From Citricoccus sp. CH26A (lineage in GTDB: Bacteria; Actinomycetota; Actinomycetes; Actinomycetales; Micrococcaceae): a stretch of DNA of 64,000 nucleotides. This document shows, piece by piece, positions 1 through 8,965 of this stretch (positions are counted from its first letter, which is position 1; each line of letters opens with the position of its first letter). The stretch spans positions 124,001-188,000 of the forward strand of contig NZ_AFXQ01000004.1 in NCBI RefSeq assembly GCF_000224415.1, written 5' to 3'. Position numbers and translations under genes: made by a program. Under the pieces are notes generated by a model. The model did no database searches, was not told the DNA's origin, and was given only the letters and a program-made list of their open reading frames with translations.

Positions 1-831
1 AACGACGCCGACGCCGCCGGCCTGGCCGAGGTCCGGTTCGGTGCGGGCCGGGGGGTGCCGGGGACGGTCCTCGTCCTCACCCTCGGCACCGGCATCGGGG
101 GCGGACTGTTCAGGGACGGCGAACTGGTGCCGAACCTGGAACCGGGCACCATCGAGCTCGACGGGGCGATCGCCGAGCAGCGGGCCTCGGCGGCCGCCCG
201 CGAGCGGGACGGACTGGACTGGCCGGAGTACGCCGAGCGGCTCCAGCGCTACTTCTCCTACGTGGAGGGCATCTTCTACCCGGACCTGATCATCGTCGGC
301 GGCGGCATCTCCAAGCGCCCCCAGGACTACCTCCCGCTGTTGCGCCTGCGCACCCCGATCGTGCCGGCCGCACTGCAGAACAATGCCGGGATCGTGGGAG
401 CCGCGCTGTGGGCCACCGACGTGATGGCCCAGTCCCCCGCCCGGGCGTCCGTGCTGCAGACCGCCCGGAGGGCGGCCGACCAGGAGATCGCACGCCGGGT
501 GGAGGCCGACCAGGCCGGCACCGGACGGACCGCGGCGACGGGCACGGGCATGACCGGAGAGGCCCGCCAGGCGGCGGAGCGCGCGGCCGCGGCCAAGACG
601 GTCACGAGCGGGACGGCGGGCAAGGCCGGGAAGACCGCCCAGGGAGTCACGGCGGACAAGCCGGGCAAGCAGGGGAAGGCGTCCACGGCCGCCCAGGACA
701 AGGCGGCCCGGTTGCGGAAGAAGGCCGACAAGGCGGCGAAGCGGGCCGCCAAGGCCGAGCGCAAGGCGGCCAAGGAGGCCCAGGCCGTCCACAAGGCCAT
801 GGAGAAGGCGATCCGCCGCTCCAGCCGGTAG
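1..831 (+). CDS. ppgK: Polyphosphate glucokinase, 5'-truncated, with Lys/Ala-rich C-terminal tail
   Basis: The frame is open from base 1, so the N-terminal part lies before the window. The visible 276 residues start NDADAAGLAEV and contain the ROK-family glycine loop LTLGTGIGGG and the late motif VGGGISK. Both are typical of actinobacterial PpgK, which phosphorylates glucose with polyphosphate or ATP in the cytoplasm. The kinase fold should end near NAGIVGAALWATD (about base 420). About 130 further residues follow, rich in Ala and Lys (AARLRKKADKAAKRAAKAER), resembling histone-like or polyanion-binding tails. Known PpgKs are about 250-270 residues and lack such a tail. The gene converges on nrdR across a hairpin. 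The family call is firm; the role of the tail is unknown. Confidence 0.9.
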   Translation, partial: NDADAAGLAEVRFGAGRGVPGTVLVLTLGTGIGGGLFRDGELVPNLEPGTIELDGAIAEQRASAAARERDGLDWPEYAERLQRYFSYVEGIFYPDLIIVGGGISKRPQDYLPLLRLRTPIVPAALQNNAGIVGAALWATDVMAQSPARASVLQTARRAADQEIARRVEADQAGTGRTAATGTGMTGEARQAAERAAAAKTVTSGTAGKAGKTAQGVTADKPGKQGKASTAAQDKAARLRKKADKAAKRAAKAERKAAKEAQAVHKAMEKAIRRSSR

Positions 832-880
832 CCTGCGGACTCGCTGCCTGCGTCACGACCGCCCCGCGGGGCCGTGGTGG

Positions 881-920
881 CCGATGGTGGCTCCGGCTTC
901 CCCTCCGGAACCACCATCGG
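881..920. terminator. Hairpin between convergent ppgK and nrdR
   Basis: CCGATGGTGG (881-890) pairs perfectly with CCACCATCGG (911-920), and an inner CCGG pair closes the loop. It lies between the two convergent stop codons, so it probably ends transcription from both sides. There is no clear T-tract, as is usual in high-GC actinobacteria. Confidence 0.6.
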
Positions 921-952
921 CAGTCTGATGGGCCCGTCACGGGCTCCCGCGC

Positions 953-1447
953 TCAGCGGGTGAACAGCCGCGGCTGCAGGGCCCTGACCGTCTCGGGCCT
1001 GTTCCCCGCCTCGCGCAGCTCCTCCACGGCGCGGGCGAAGTCGTCGAGCGAGTCGAAGTCCTGGTAGACCGATGCGAAGCGCAGGTACGCCACCTGGTCC
1101 AGCCGGCGCAAGGGGTCGAGGATCGCGAGCCCCACCTCGTGGGCGTCCACCTCGGCGTTGCCGGTGGCGCGGATGGTCTCCTCCACCTCCTGGGCGAGCA
1201 TGGCCAGGTCGTCGTTGGTCACCGGCCGCCCCTGACAGGCCTTGCGGACGCCGTTGATGACCTTGGAGCGGTCGAACGGCTCCGCCACCCCGGAACGCTT
1301 GACCACGGTCAGCGCCGTGGTCTCCATGGTGGTGAACCGCTTGCCGCAGGACTGGCACTGCCGTCGCCGGCGGATGGCGGATCCGTCGTCGAGGGACCGG
1401 GAGTCCACCACCCGGGAATCCTCATGACGACAGAAGGGACAGTGCAT
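953..1447 (-). CDS. nrdR: Transcriptional repressor NrdR
   Basis: This 164-residue protein matches NrdR in length and architecture. An N-terminal zinc ribbon uses Cys3, Cys6, Cys31 and Cys34 (CPFC and CQSC), and an ATP-cone domain follows at about residues 46-136. NrdR senses dATP/ATP and represses ribonucleotide reductase genes. No nrd structural gene is adjacent; dnaE lies upstream on the same strand. Its own promoter carries two NrdR-box-like sites at 1510-1525 and 1542-1557, so it is probably autoregulated. The start is the ATG at 1445-1447. Confidence 0.95.
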   Translation of the reverse strand: MHCPFCRHEDSRVVDSRSLDDGSAIRRRRQCQSCGKRFTTMETTALTVVKRSGVAEPFDRSKVINGVRKACQGRPVTNDDLAMLAQEVEETIRATGNAEVDAHEVGLAILDPLRRLDQVAYLRFASVYQDFDSLDDFARAVEELREAGNRPETVRALQPRLFTR

Positions 1448-1503
1448 GGACTCCCCTTCTGCAGTCGGCGGGCCCGCCGTGGGCCGTTCGGGTGAACGCC
1501 CTC

Positions 1504-1557
1504 ATCATAACCCCACATATGGCGTCACCACAATCAGCACATCACCACATGTAGTGT
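1504..1557 (-). promoter_or_regulatory. nrdR promoter with two NrdR-box-like sites
   Basis: On the minus strand a -35 TTGTGG (1528-1533) and a -10 TATGAT (1504-1509) are separated by 18 bp. Box 1, ACACTACATGTGGTGA (1542-1557), matches 12 of 16 positions of the NrdR consensus acaCwAtATaTwGtgt. Box 2, ACGCCATATGTGGGGT (1510-1525), matches 11 of 16 and fills the spacer. The boxes start 32 bp apart, about three helical turns, which is the spacing known for NrdR box pairs. Matches were counted by eye. Confidence 0.6.
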
Positions 1558-1588
1558 TCCGGGCGGCGGGTCGGGTGGAGACCGGACC

Positions 1589-1608
1589 GGGGCCGGCAGG
1601 CCGGCCCC
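1589..1608 (-). terminator. Hairpin downstream of dnaE
   Basis: GGGGCCGG (1589-1596) and CCGGCCCC (1601-1608) form a perfect 8-bp stem with a 4-nt loop. It begins 16 bases beyond the dnaE stop codon, which suggests a terminator that separates dnaE from nrdR. Confidence 0.5.
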
Positions 1609-1624
1609 TCCAGCCGGTCCGGGC

Positions 1625-4600
1625 TCACTCCAGACAGGCGGGGCCGAGCAGCACCTTGAGGTCACCGAACAGGGCAGGGTTGGGACTGACCCGGAAGTCC
1701 GGTCCGAGCTGCATGATCTCCATGGTCCGGTTCCCCGCCAGCCTGAGCCGCACCTCCGTGGTCCCGGGGTGGGTCCTCAGCACGTCCCCCAGCGCGGAGA
1801 CCACGGTCTCGTTGGCCTTGAAGGCCGGCATGGTGATGGACACCGGTCCCGAATGACCACCGGACAGGTCCGGGATGGTCAGTTCCTGGGCGCTGAGGGT
1901 GATCGACCCGTCATCGCGCCGCTGGACCCGGCCCTTGATCGCGACCACCAGGTCCTCGGCCAGCATGGTGGCGATCGGGGCGTAGGCCTGGCCGAAGAAC
2001 ATGACCTCCATCGAGGCACCCAGGTCCTCCACCTCGCATCGGGCGTAGGCGTTGCCGGAGCTCTTGGCGATCCGCCGCTGCAGCGAGGTGATGAGCCCGG
2101 CGATGGTGACCTGCGCGCCGTCCGATGGGCCGTCGTCGGAGATGATGTGCGAGATGGACGTGTCCGCGTGCTGGGCCAGGACACCGTCCAGCCCCTGCAG
2201 GGGATGGTCCGAGACGTAGAGGCCGAGCATCTCCCGCTCGAAGGTGAGCTTGTCCTTCTTGTCCCACTCGGGCATGTCGGGGACCTCCAGCCCCAGCCCG
2301 GCGTCGGCCGCCTCTCCACCCTCGGCCTCGAGGATGGAGAAGAAGTCGAACTGGTTGTTCGCCTCCTGGCGCTTCTGGGCCACGGTGGCGTCTACGGCCT
2401 CCTCGTGGATGGCCAGCAGCGCCCGGCGCGAGTGCCCGAGGGAGTCGAAGGCGCCGGCCTTGATCATCGACTCGATGGTGCGCTTGTTGCAGACCACCGC
2501 GGGCACCTTCTTGAAGAAGTCCGGGAACGAGCCGAAGTCCCCCTTCTCCTCGCGGGCGCCCACCATGGCGGTGACCACGTTCGAGCCCACGTTGCGCACG
2601 GCGCCCATGCCGAAGCGGATGTCCTTGCCGACCGGGGTGAAGTAGAGGGAGGACTCGTTGACGTCCGGGGGCAAAACCGTGATGCCCATGCGGCGGCACT
2701 CGTTGAGGTACATGGCCATCTTGTCCTTGTCGTCGCCGACGGAGGTCAGTAGCGCGGCCATGTACTCGGCCGGGTAGTGCGCCTTGAGGTAGGCCGTCCA
2801 GTAGGACACCAGTCCGTACGCCGCGGAGTGCGCCTTGTTGAAGGCGTAGTCCGAGAACGGCAGCAGGATGTCCCACAGCGCCTTGATGGCCGCCTCGGAG
2901 TACCCGTGGTCGACCATGCCCTGGTGGAAGCCGACGTACTGCTTGTCCAGCTCGGACTTCTTCTTCTTGCCCATGGCGCGGCGGAGGATGTCCGCCTGTC
3001 CGAGGCTGAAGCCGGCGACCTTCTGCGCGATGGCCATGACCTGCTCCTGATACACGATCAGGCCATAGGTGGTGTCGAGGATCTCCTTGAGGGGCTCCTC
3101 GAGCTCGGGATGGATCGGGGTGATCTCCTGCTGGCCGTTCTTGCGCAACGCGTAGTTCGTGTGCGAGTTGGCGCCCATGGGCCCCGGCCGGTACAGGGCG
3201 ATGGTCGCCGAGATGTCCTCGAAGTTGTCCGGCTTCATCATCTTCAGCAGCGAGCGCATCGGCCCGCCGTCGAGCTGGAACACGCCCAGGGTGTCCCCCC
3301 GGGCGAGCAGCTCGTAGGACGCCCGGTCGTCGAACGCGAGGGACTCCAGGTCCAGGTCGAATCCCTGATTGGCCGTGATGTTCTCGAGGGCGTCGGAGAT
3401 GATCGTCAGGTTCCGCAGGCCCAGGAAGTCCATCTTGATCAGTCCGAGCCCCTCGGCGGTGGGGTAGTCGAACTGCGTGATGACCTGGCCGTCCTGCATG
3501 CGGCGCATGATCGGGATGACGTCGATGATCGGCTCCGAAGACATGATCACGCCCGCGGCGTGCACACCCCACTGGCGCTTCAGCCCCTCGACGCCCTTGG
3601 CGGTCTCGAACACCTTCGCGGCGTCCGGGTCCGTGGCGACCAGCTCCCGGAACTCCCCCGCCTCCGAGTACCTCTTGGCGTCCTTGTCCTCGATGTCCTT
3701 GAGCGGGATGTCCTTGGCCATCACCGCCGGCGGCAGCGCCTTCGTCAGCGTCTCGCCCATGGAGAACGGGAAGCCCATCACGCGCGCGGAGTCCTTGAGC
3801 GCCTGCTTGGTCTTGATGGTGCCGTAGGTGACGATCATGGCCACGCGCTCGTCACCGTACTTCTCCGTGACGTAGTCGATCACCTCGGAGCGGCGGCGAT
3901 CATCGAAGTCGACGTCGAAGTCCGGCATGGACACGCGGTCCGGGTTGAGGAAGCGCTCGAAGATCAGGCCGTGCTCGAGCGGGTCGAGCTCGGTGATCTT
4001 CAGGGCGTAGGCGACCATGGAGCCGGCCCCGGACCCACGGCCGGGCCCGACGCGGATGCCGTGGTCCTTGGCCCAGTTGATGAAGTCGGCGACCACGAGG
4101 AAGTACCCCGGGAAGCCCATGGAGATGATGACGTCGAGCTCGTAGTCCGCCTGCTTGCGCACGTGGTCCGGTACCCCGTTGGGGTAGCGGTACTTCAGCC
4201 CCGTGGCGACCTCCTTGGTCAGCCAGCTGGTCTCGTCCTCCCCCGGAGGGCAGGGGAACTTGGGCATGTAGTTGGCGGAGGTGTCGAAGGAGACCTCGCA
4301 CTGCTCGGCGATGAGCAGGGTGTTGTCACAGGCCTCGGGGAACTCCGAGAACAGGTCCCGCATCTGCCGCGGGGACTTCAGGTAGAACTCCGTGCCGGTG
4401 AAGGCGAACCGGGAGCCGCCCTGGTCGTAGGTGGGTTCCAGCAGCGTGGACCCCGACTGGATGGCCAGCAGCGCCTCGTGCGGCTTGGCGTCGTGCTCAT
4501 GCGTGTAGTGCAGGTCGTTGGTGGCGACCAGGGGCAGGTCCAGGTCCTTGGCCAGCCGGAGCAGGTCCGGGACCACCCGCTTCTCCAGGTCGAGACCGTG

Positions 4601-5218
4601 CTGCATCAGCTCGCAGTAGAAGTTGCCCTTGCCGAAGATGTCACGGAACTCCGCCGCGGCCTCCACCGCCTCCTTGTACTGGCCCAGCCGCAACCGGGTC
4701 TGGACCTCACCGGACGGGCATCCCGTGGTCCCGATCAACCCGGAGGAGTACGTGGAGAGCAGCTCCCGGTCGATCCGGGGCCACTTGGCGTACACGGAGT
4801 CCAGGGAGGCGATCGAGCCCGCCCGGAACAGGTTGTGCATGCCGGTGTTGTCCTTGGCCAGCAGGGTCATGTGCGTGATCGCACCACCGCCGGAGACGTC
4901 GTCCCCGCGCTGGTGCTGCTCGCCCCAGCGGACCTTCGTCTTGTCCGTGCGGTGCTGCTGGCCCGGCGTCAGGTAGGCCTCGAGGCCGATGATCGGCCTG
5001 ATGCCCGCGTCCGTCGCCTTCTTCCAGAAGTCGAAGGCACCGAACAGGTACCCGTGGTCGGTGATGGCGATCGAGTCCATGCCGAGGCGCTCGGTCTCGA
5101 CGAAGAGCTCGCTGAGCTTGGCTGCCCCGTCGAGCATCGAGTACTCGGTGTGGGTGTGCAGGTGCGCGAATCCGCCGTCCCGCGAGGCCTGTCCCGTTGC
5201 CGATGTGGTCGCCGTCAT
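1625..5218 (-). CDS. dnaE: DNA polymerase III alpha subunit
   Basis: This 1,197-residue protein is the replicative polymerase catalytic subunit. The N-terminal PHP domain starts with HTHTEYSMLDG. The palm holds the catalytic aspartates in PDFDVDFDD near residue 430. Helix-hairpin-helix and OB-fold regions follow (VTIAGLITSLQRRI near residue 1,030). The length fits DnaE1. I chose the ATG at 5216-5218 because GGGAAG lies 8 nt upstream; a GTG nine bases earlier (5225-5227) is possible but would overlap that site. The gene lies downstream of rluD on the same strand. Confidence 0.95.
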   Translation of the reverse strand: MTATTSATGQASRDGGFAHLHTHTEYSMLDGAAKLSELFVETERLGMDSIAITDHGYLFGAFDFWKKATDAGIRPIIGLEAYLTPGQQHRTDKTKVRWGEQHQRGDDVSGGGAITHMTLLAKDNTGMHNLFRAGSIASLDSVYAKWPRIDRELLSTYSSGLIGTTGCPSGEVQTRLRLGQYKEAVEAAAEFRDIFGKGNFYCELMQHGLDLEKRVVPDLLRLAKDLDLPLVATNDLHYTHEHDAKPHEALLAIQSGSTLLEPTYDQGGSRFAFTGTEFYLKSPRQMRDLFSEFPEACDNTLLIAEQCEVSFDTSANYMPKFPCPPGEDETSWLTKEVATGLKYRYPNGVPDHVRKQADYELDVIISMGFPGYFLVVADFINWAKDHGIRVGPGRGSGAGSMVAYALKITELDPLEHGLIFERFLNPDRVSMPDFDVDFDDRRRSEVIDYVTEKYGDERVAMIVTYGTIKTKQALKDSARVMGFPFSMGETLTKALPPAVMAKDIPLKDIEDKDAKRYSEAGEFRELVATDPDAAKVFETAKGVEGLKRQWGVHAAGVIMSSEPIIDVIPIMRRMQDGQVITQFDYPTAEGLGLIKMDFLGLRNLTIISDALENITANQGFDLDLESLAFDDRASYELLARGDTLGVFQLDGGPMRSLLKMMKPDNFEDISATIALYRPGPMGANSHTNYALRKNGQQEITPIHPELEEPLKEILDTTYGLIVYQEQVMAIAQKVAGFSLGQADILRRAMGKKKKSELDKQYVGFHQGMVDHGYSEAAIKALWDILLPFSDYAFNKAHSAAYGLVSYWTAYLKAHYPAEYMAALLTSVGDDKDKMAMYLNECRRMGITVLPPDVNESSLYFTPVGKDIRFGMGAVRNVGSNVVTAMVGAREEKGDFGSFPDFFKKVPAVVCNKRTIESMIKAGAFDSLGHSRRALLAIHEEAVDATVAQKRQEANNQFDFFSILEAEGGEAADAGLGLEVPDMPEWDKKDKLTFEREMLGLYVSDHPLQGLDGVLAQHADTSISHIISDDGPSDGAQVTIAGLITSLQRRIAKSSGNAYARCEVEDLGASMEVMFFGQAYAPIATMLAEDLVVAIKGRVQRRDDGSITLSAQELTIPDLSGGHSGPVSITMPAFKANETVVSALGDVLRTHPGTTEVRLRLAGNRTMEIMQLGPDFRVSPNPALFGDLKVLLGPACLE

Positions 5219-5281
5219 TGTCCGCACTTCCCTACTGCCCTGCTGCGCTGCCGTACAACTGATTCGTGGTGCCGTACCACC

Positions 5282-6254
5282 CTAGTGGCCCCGGAGGACA
5301 TCCAGGGCGTAGGCCAGGTCATGCGGGTACGGGCTCTCGTACTCGACCCATTCCCCCGTCACCGGGTGGGAGAAGCCCAGCCGGCGGGCGTGCAGCCACT
5401 GCCGGGTCAGCCCGAGCTCGGCGGCGAGCTTCGGGTCCGCCCCGTAGGTCAGGTCCCCGGCACAGGGATGGCGCAGCGCGGCGAAGTGGACGCGGATCTG
5501 GTGGGTCCGGCCCGTCTCGAGCTGCACCTCGACCAGGGTCGCCCGGCCGAAGGCCTCCAGGGTCCGGTAGTGCGTCACCGAGTCCCGTCCTCCGTCGAGG
5601 ACCGCGAACTTCCAGTCGTGACCGGGGTGACGGCCGATCGGCGCGTCGATGGTGCCGTTCAGGGGGTCCGGCAGTCCCTGCACCACGGCGTGGTAGGTCT
5701 TCTTCGGAGTCCGGTCACGGAACGCGTCCTTCAGGGCGGTGTAGGCCCGCTCGGACTTGGCCACCACCATGACACCGGAGGTGCCCACGTCCAGCCGGTG
5801 CACGATGCCCTGCCGCTCCGGTGCCCCCGACGTCGAGATCCGGTACCCGGCACCCGCCAGGCCGCCGACGACGGTCGGCCCGACCCAGCCCGGCGACGGG
5901 TGGGCGGCCACGCCCACGGGCTTGTCCACGACGACATAGTCCGGGTCGTCAGCCAGGATGGTCAGGTCCTCCACGATCTCCACCTTCACCTCGAGCGGGT
6001 CGGTCTCCTCGGGCACGTCCACCACGAGTTCGGTTCCCGCGACGGCCTTCGCCGACTTCTGCACGGTCTGCGCGCCGGACGCCGCGCCGGTGCGGCGCTG
6101 CGTCACCCGTCCGTCGGCACACCAGGCGCCGGCCTTGGTGCGGGACACCCCCGAGCGCGCCGGCCAGGACCGCGTCCACCCGCCGGCCGACGTCGGCCGG
6201 GCCGGGGACGACGACGGCCGGGCCGGGCAGGGGCCCGGGTGCGGTGTCAGTCAC
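5282..6254 (-). CDS. rluD: 23S rRNA pseudouridine synthase RluD family, apparent frameshift
   Basis: The main frame (5282-6148) carries the RsuA/RluA catalytic core with HRLDVGTSG, whose Asp is the nucleophile, and the C-terminal GRTHQIRVH motif. The family's N-terminal S4-like start ([13 protein letters not shown]) lies in another frame, from a GTG at 6252-6254 that overlaps the lspA stop. The two frames join if one base is removed from the G5 run (C5 at 6148-6152 on the plus strand), giving [12 protein letters not shown] and about 323 residues. The gene is therefore broken by one extra G, through sequencing error or mutation. A GTG at 6146-6148 could only give an N-terminally shortened enzyme. 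It forms an operon with lspA. Confidence 0.85.
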
Positions 6255-6825
6255 GGTCCTCCCCCGGGGCCGCGGGGCGAGGGGCCTGGGCGGGCTCCCG
6301 CGTCCCGTCGAGCCGGCGGCCGGTGAACATCAGCAGCACGATGCCGATCATCGAGCAGACGATCAGCGAGTCGGCGATGTTGAAGATGGCGAAGTTGGGC
6401 AGGGCGATGAAGTCCACCACGTGGCCGACCCCGAAGGCCGGGGGCCGCAGCAGGCGGTCGGTGAGGTTGCCGAGCACTCCGCCGAGCAGGCCGCCCAGGG
6501 CCAGGGCCCAGGCGGTCGAGCGGACCCGGAACAGCAGCACCACCACGAAAACCGCTACCGCGGCCTGGATGATCGTGAAGACCCAGGTGTGGTCCTCACC
6601 GATCGAGAAGGCCGCCCCGGGGTTCCGGATGAAGTGCCAGCGCAGCAGCGGGGGCAGGACGTCGATGACCTGCCCCTCGGCCATGGTCGTCTCCACCCAG
6701 CGCTTGGTCAGCTGGTCCAGGACGTAGCCCACGGCCAGGACCAGCACGGCGATCCAGCCGCGGCGACGCCTCGGGGTTCGTTCCGCGTCCGGATGCGCCG
6801 GGACGGTCGGTTCGGTGTCGGTCAC
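6247..6825 (-). CDS. lspA: Lipoprotein signal peptidase (signal peptidase II)
   Basis: This membrane aspartyl protease cleaves signal peptides from prolipoproteins. Four hydrophobic segments are visible, the first near [16 protein letters not shown]. The catalytic aspartates lie in the conserved motifs GNLTDR and FNIADSLI, and NPGAAFS is the third family motif. I chose the GTG at 6823-6825 (192 residues, MTDTEP); an upstream TTG at 6862-6864 would add 13 residues without a clear ribosome site. The stop overlaps the GTG start of rluD (GTGACTGA), so the two are translationally coupled. Confidence 0.93.
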   Translation of the reverse strand: MTDTEPTVPAHPDAERTPRRRRGWIAVLVLAVGYVLDQLTKRWVETTMAEGQVIDVLPPLLRWHFIRNPGAAFSIGEDHTWVFTIIQAAVAVFVVVLLFRVRSTAWALALGGLLGGVLGNLTDRLLRPPAFGVGHVVDFIALPNFAIFNIADSLIVCSMIGIVLLMFTGRRLDGTREPAQAPRPAAPGEDRD

Positions 6826-6889
6826 GCGGTGGGGTCTCTCGGATCGGCGGGAACGGGGGAACAACGGGGGGCGCGACGGACAGAGACAC

Positions 6890-6979
6890 GGGGCCGGCCA
6901 CGGTCCTCCCGTGGCCGGCCCCGGATCCGGTCTGGATCTGCCGGCGTGACCGGTGGGCCGTCAGGACGGCCCACCGGTC
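6890..6979 (-). terminator. Two tandem hairpins closing the dcw/divIVA operon
   Basis: Hairpin A pairs 6948-6961 (GACCGGTGGGCCGT) with 6966-6979, a perfect 14-bp stem with a 4-nt loop that reaches into the divIVA stop codon. Hairpin B pairs 6890-6903 (GGGGCCGGCCACGG) with 6909-6922, also a perfect 14-bp stem. Both follow divIVA and precede lspA, which suggests a strong double terminator without poly-T. Confidence 0.7.
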
Positions 6980-7778
6980 AGCTGGTGGCGGTGACCTCGT
7001 CCTGGATCGGGCCCTGGCTCTGCAGGTCGCGCAGCTGACCCTCGATGTAGGCCTTCAGCCGCGCACGGTAGTCGCGCTCGAAGCCCTTGAGCTGCTCGAC
7101 CTTGCGCTCGAGCACGGACTTCTTCTCCTCCAGCTCGGCCAGCGTCTTCCGGGACTTCTCCTGGGCGTCGTTGACCAGGCCGTCGGCCTCGGACTGGGCG
7201 TCGGCGATGATCTGCTCGCGCTTGGCCTCACCCTCGGCGACGAAGTCATCGTGCAGCTTCTGGGCCATGGCGAGCACGCCGGCGGCCGAGGTGGCGACGG
7301 CCTCGCGGCCGGTGACCGCGGCGGGCGCGGCCGGCACGGCGGTGGCCGGCGTGTCCGCGGTCGCCGCCGGAGTGACGGCGGGCGCCGCCTCGATGACCTC
7401 GTCCGAGTCCTTGGCCGCGGGCACGGAGGCGGCCGGCTTCTGGCTGGCGCCGCTGTCCTCGGTGGAGGCAGCCTCGGCGACAGGCGTGGACGAACCGCCT
7501 GCGGAGGTCTTCTGGACGGAGGTGTCCTGGACGGAGGTGCCCGTGGCGACGGTCCCCTCGTCCTCGGCGGAGACCGGGGCGGGAACGGTGGACCCGGAGG
7601 CACCACCGGACTGGAGCTCGGCGACCTTGCGACGCAGTTCGTCGTTCTCCTGGTTCAGACGGCGCAGCTCGACGACGATCTCGTCCAGGAAGTCATCGAC
7701 CTCGTCCTGGTCGTATCCCTCGCGGAACTTGGTCGGCTGGAACCGCTTGTTCACAACGTCTTCCGGCGTCAGTGCCAT
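6978..7778 (-). CDS. divIVA: DivIVA/Wag31 polar growth and division protein
   Basis: This 266-residue coiled-coil protein starts with the conserved lipid-binding segment (MALTPEDVVNKRF, then FREGYDQDEVDDFLDEI). A first coiled coil follows. A low-complexity Ala/Thr/Ser/Pro linker spans about residues 75-175 and includes the local repeat TSVQDTSVQKTS. A second coiled coil runs to the end (MAQKLHDDFVAEGEAKREQI). DivIVA marks poles and septa and recruits wall synthesis. The ATG at 7776-7778 is chosen because homology begins there and GGGGTGA lies just upstream. It is the last gene of the division block, after yggT. Confidence 0.93.
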   Translation of the reverse strand: MALTPEDVVNKRFQPTKFREGYDQDEVDDFLDEIVVELRRLNQENDELRRKVAELQSGGASGSTVPAPVSAEDEGTVATGTSVQDTSVQKTSAGGSSTPVAEAASTEDSGASQKPAASVPAAKDSDEVIEAAPAVTPAATADTPATAVPAAPAAVTGREAVATSAAGVLAMAQKLHDDFVAEGEAKREQIIADAQSEADGLVNDAQEKSRKTLAELEEKKSVLERKVEQLKGFERDYRARLKAYIEGQLRDLQSQGPIQDEVTATS

Positions 7779-7880
7779 GTGGTCACCCCAATACTTGTCA
7801 GGTCTGCCCGCGGAGGGGCAATGGTCGTCCCGTGGCGCCACGCCACGGCTTCTCCGCGCACGAGGGCCACACTGCAGTTC

Positions 7881-7886
7881 AGGCTA
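7881..7886 (-). promoter_or_regulatory. Possible -10 element for divIVA
   Basis: A minus-strand TAGCCT fits the actinobacterial TAnnnT -10 pattern in the 168-bp gap between yggT and divIVA. I see no convincing -35. It would give divIVA a leader of about 95 nt. Confidence 0.25.
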
Positions 7887-7946
7887 CCACCGGTGTCCCG
7901 GCCCCGACTTCGGCGCCCGCCGGCCACGGCGCAGGTCCGGCGGGGG

Positions 7947-8249
7947 TCAGGCGAACGATCCCACGGCCAGGGCCCCGACCACGGACTTGAGCAGCACGAC
8001 GACCACGAACAGCACGAGGAAGGCGATGTCCAGCCCGATCCCGCCCAGGTTCAGCGGGGGGATCTTGGACCGCAGCCACCGCAGCGTCGGATCCGTCACG
8101 GTGTAGACGGCCGAGGCGATCACGAGGATGAAGCCCTGCGGGCGCCAGGCCCGGGCGAAGGACTGGACCACGTCGAAGACGATCCGGACCAGCAGCAGGA
8201 ACTGGAAGATCGCCAGGACGAGGTAGAGGAAGGAGAAGATGAGGGTCAC
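7947..8249 (-). CDS. YggT family membrane protein
   Basis: This 100-residue protein has two YggT-type hydrophobic hairpin regions (FLYLVLAIFQFLLLVRIVF and IAFLVLFVVVVLLKSVVGAL) around the conserved segment TDPTLRWLRSKIPP. YggT proteins sit between sepF and divIVA in many Gram-positive dcw clusters. They are linked to cell shape or osmotic homeostasis, but their biochemical role is not settled. The start is GTG at 8247-8249, 54 bases after the sepF stop. Confidence 0.9.
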   Translation of the reverse strand: MTLIFSFLYLVLAIFQFLLLVRIVFDVVQSFARAWRPQGFILVIASAVYTVTDPTLRWLRSKIPPLNLGGIGLDIAFLVLFVVVVLLKSVVGALAVGSFA

Positions 8250-8303
8250 GGCAGCCTATTCCACACCATGTCGGGTCCGGGAGGGGTCACTCCCCGACGG
8301 GTG

Positions 8304-8885
8304 TCAGCTCTGGTTGAAGAAGTGGGCCTGGTCCTCGGTGCCGGACGAATCCTCCCCGAGGACCTGGACGTGGGCCGGCGTCAGCAGGAACACCTTGTTG
8401 GTGACGCGCTCGATGGAGCCGTGCAGCCCGAACACGAGGCCGGCGGAGAAGTCCACCAGCCGCTTGGCGTCGGCCTCGCCCATGTCCGTCACGTTCATGA
8501 TGACCGGGATGCCGCCACGGAACGACTCCCCGATGACCTTGGCGTCGTTGTAGGAGCGGGGGTGCACGGTGGTGATCTGACGCACGGCAGGGGCATCCTC
8601 GCGGGAGTGGGCGGCACGCTTGATCGGGGTCACCGGCGCGCGGTACTCCCGCTCCGCCACCGGGGCCGCGGCCACCCTGCTCGGCTGGGGGCGCTCCGGG
8701 CGGCTGTCCTCCTCCCAGTCCTCGGCGGCGTCGGCACGATCGTCATGATCCGAGCGGTCGGAGACCTCGCTCCGGTCGGCACGCTCGTGCCGACGGGACT
8801 CCGTGGCCCGCTGCTCTTCCTCGTACTGCTCGTCGCCATCGGCGAGCCCGAGGTAGATCATGGTCTTCTTCAGTGCACCAGCCAT
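8304..8885 (-). CDS. sepF: Cell division protein SepF
   Basis: This 193-residue protein has the SepF layout. The N-terminal amphipathic membrane anchor starts [14 protein letters not shown], an acidic/Arg variable linker spans about residues 20-95, and a C-terminal SepF domain contains [19 protein letters not shown] and [10 protein letters not shown]. SepF tethers FtsZ to the membrane; in actinobacteria, which lack FtsA, it is the main anchor. No ftsA is present in this cluster, in keeping with that role. GTGAGGAT upstream of the ATG serves as ribosome site. Confidence 0.93.
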   Translation of the reverse strand: MAGALKKTMIYLGLADGDEQYEEEQRATESRRHERADRSEVSDRSDHDDRADAAEDWEEDSRPERPQPSRVAAAPVAEREYRAPVTPIKRAAHSREDAPAVRQITTVHPRSYNDAKVIGESFRGGIPVIMNVTDMGEADAKRLVDFSAGLVFGLHGSIERVTNKVFLLTPAHVQVLGEDSSGTEDQAHFFNQS

Positions 8886-8965
8886 CGAAAATCCTCACCG
8901 TGTGGAAGCCGCCCGGCCTGCTGCCGGCCCTGCGGAGATCTGCCGTCCTGCGGACACTATCGAGG

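Noticed and set aside
2777-6727. A 1,316-codon plus-strand open frame opposite dnaE and rluD
   Set aside because: It is a shadow of the strong GC bias. The protein is Arg/Gly/Val-rich without motifs, and the opposite strand carries DnaE and RluD in full.
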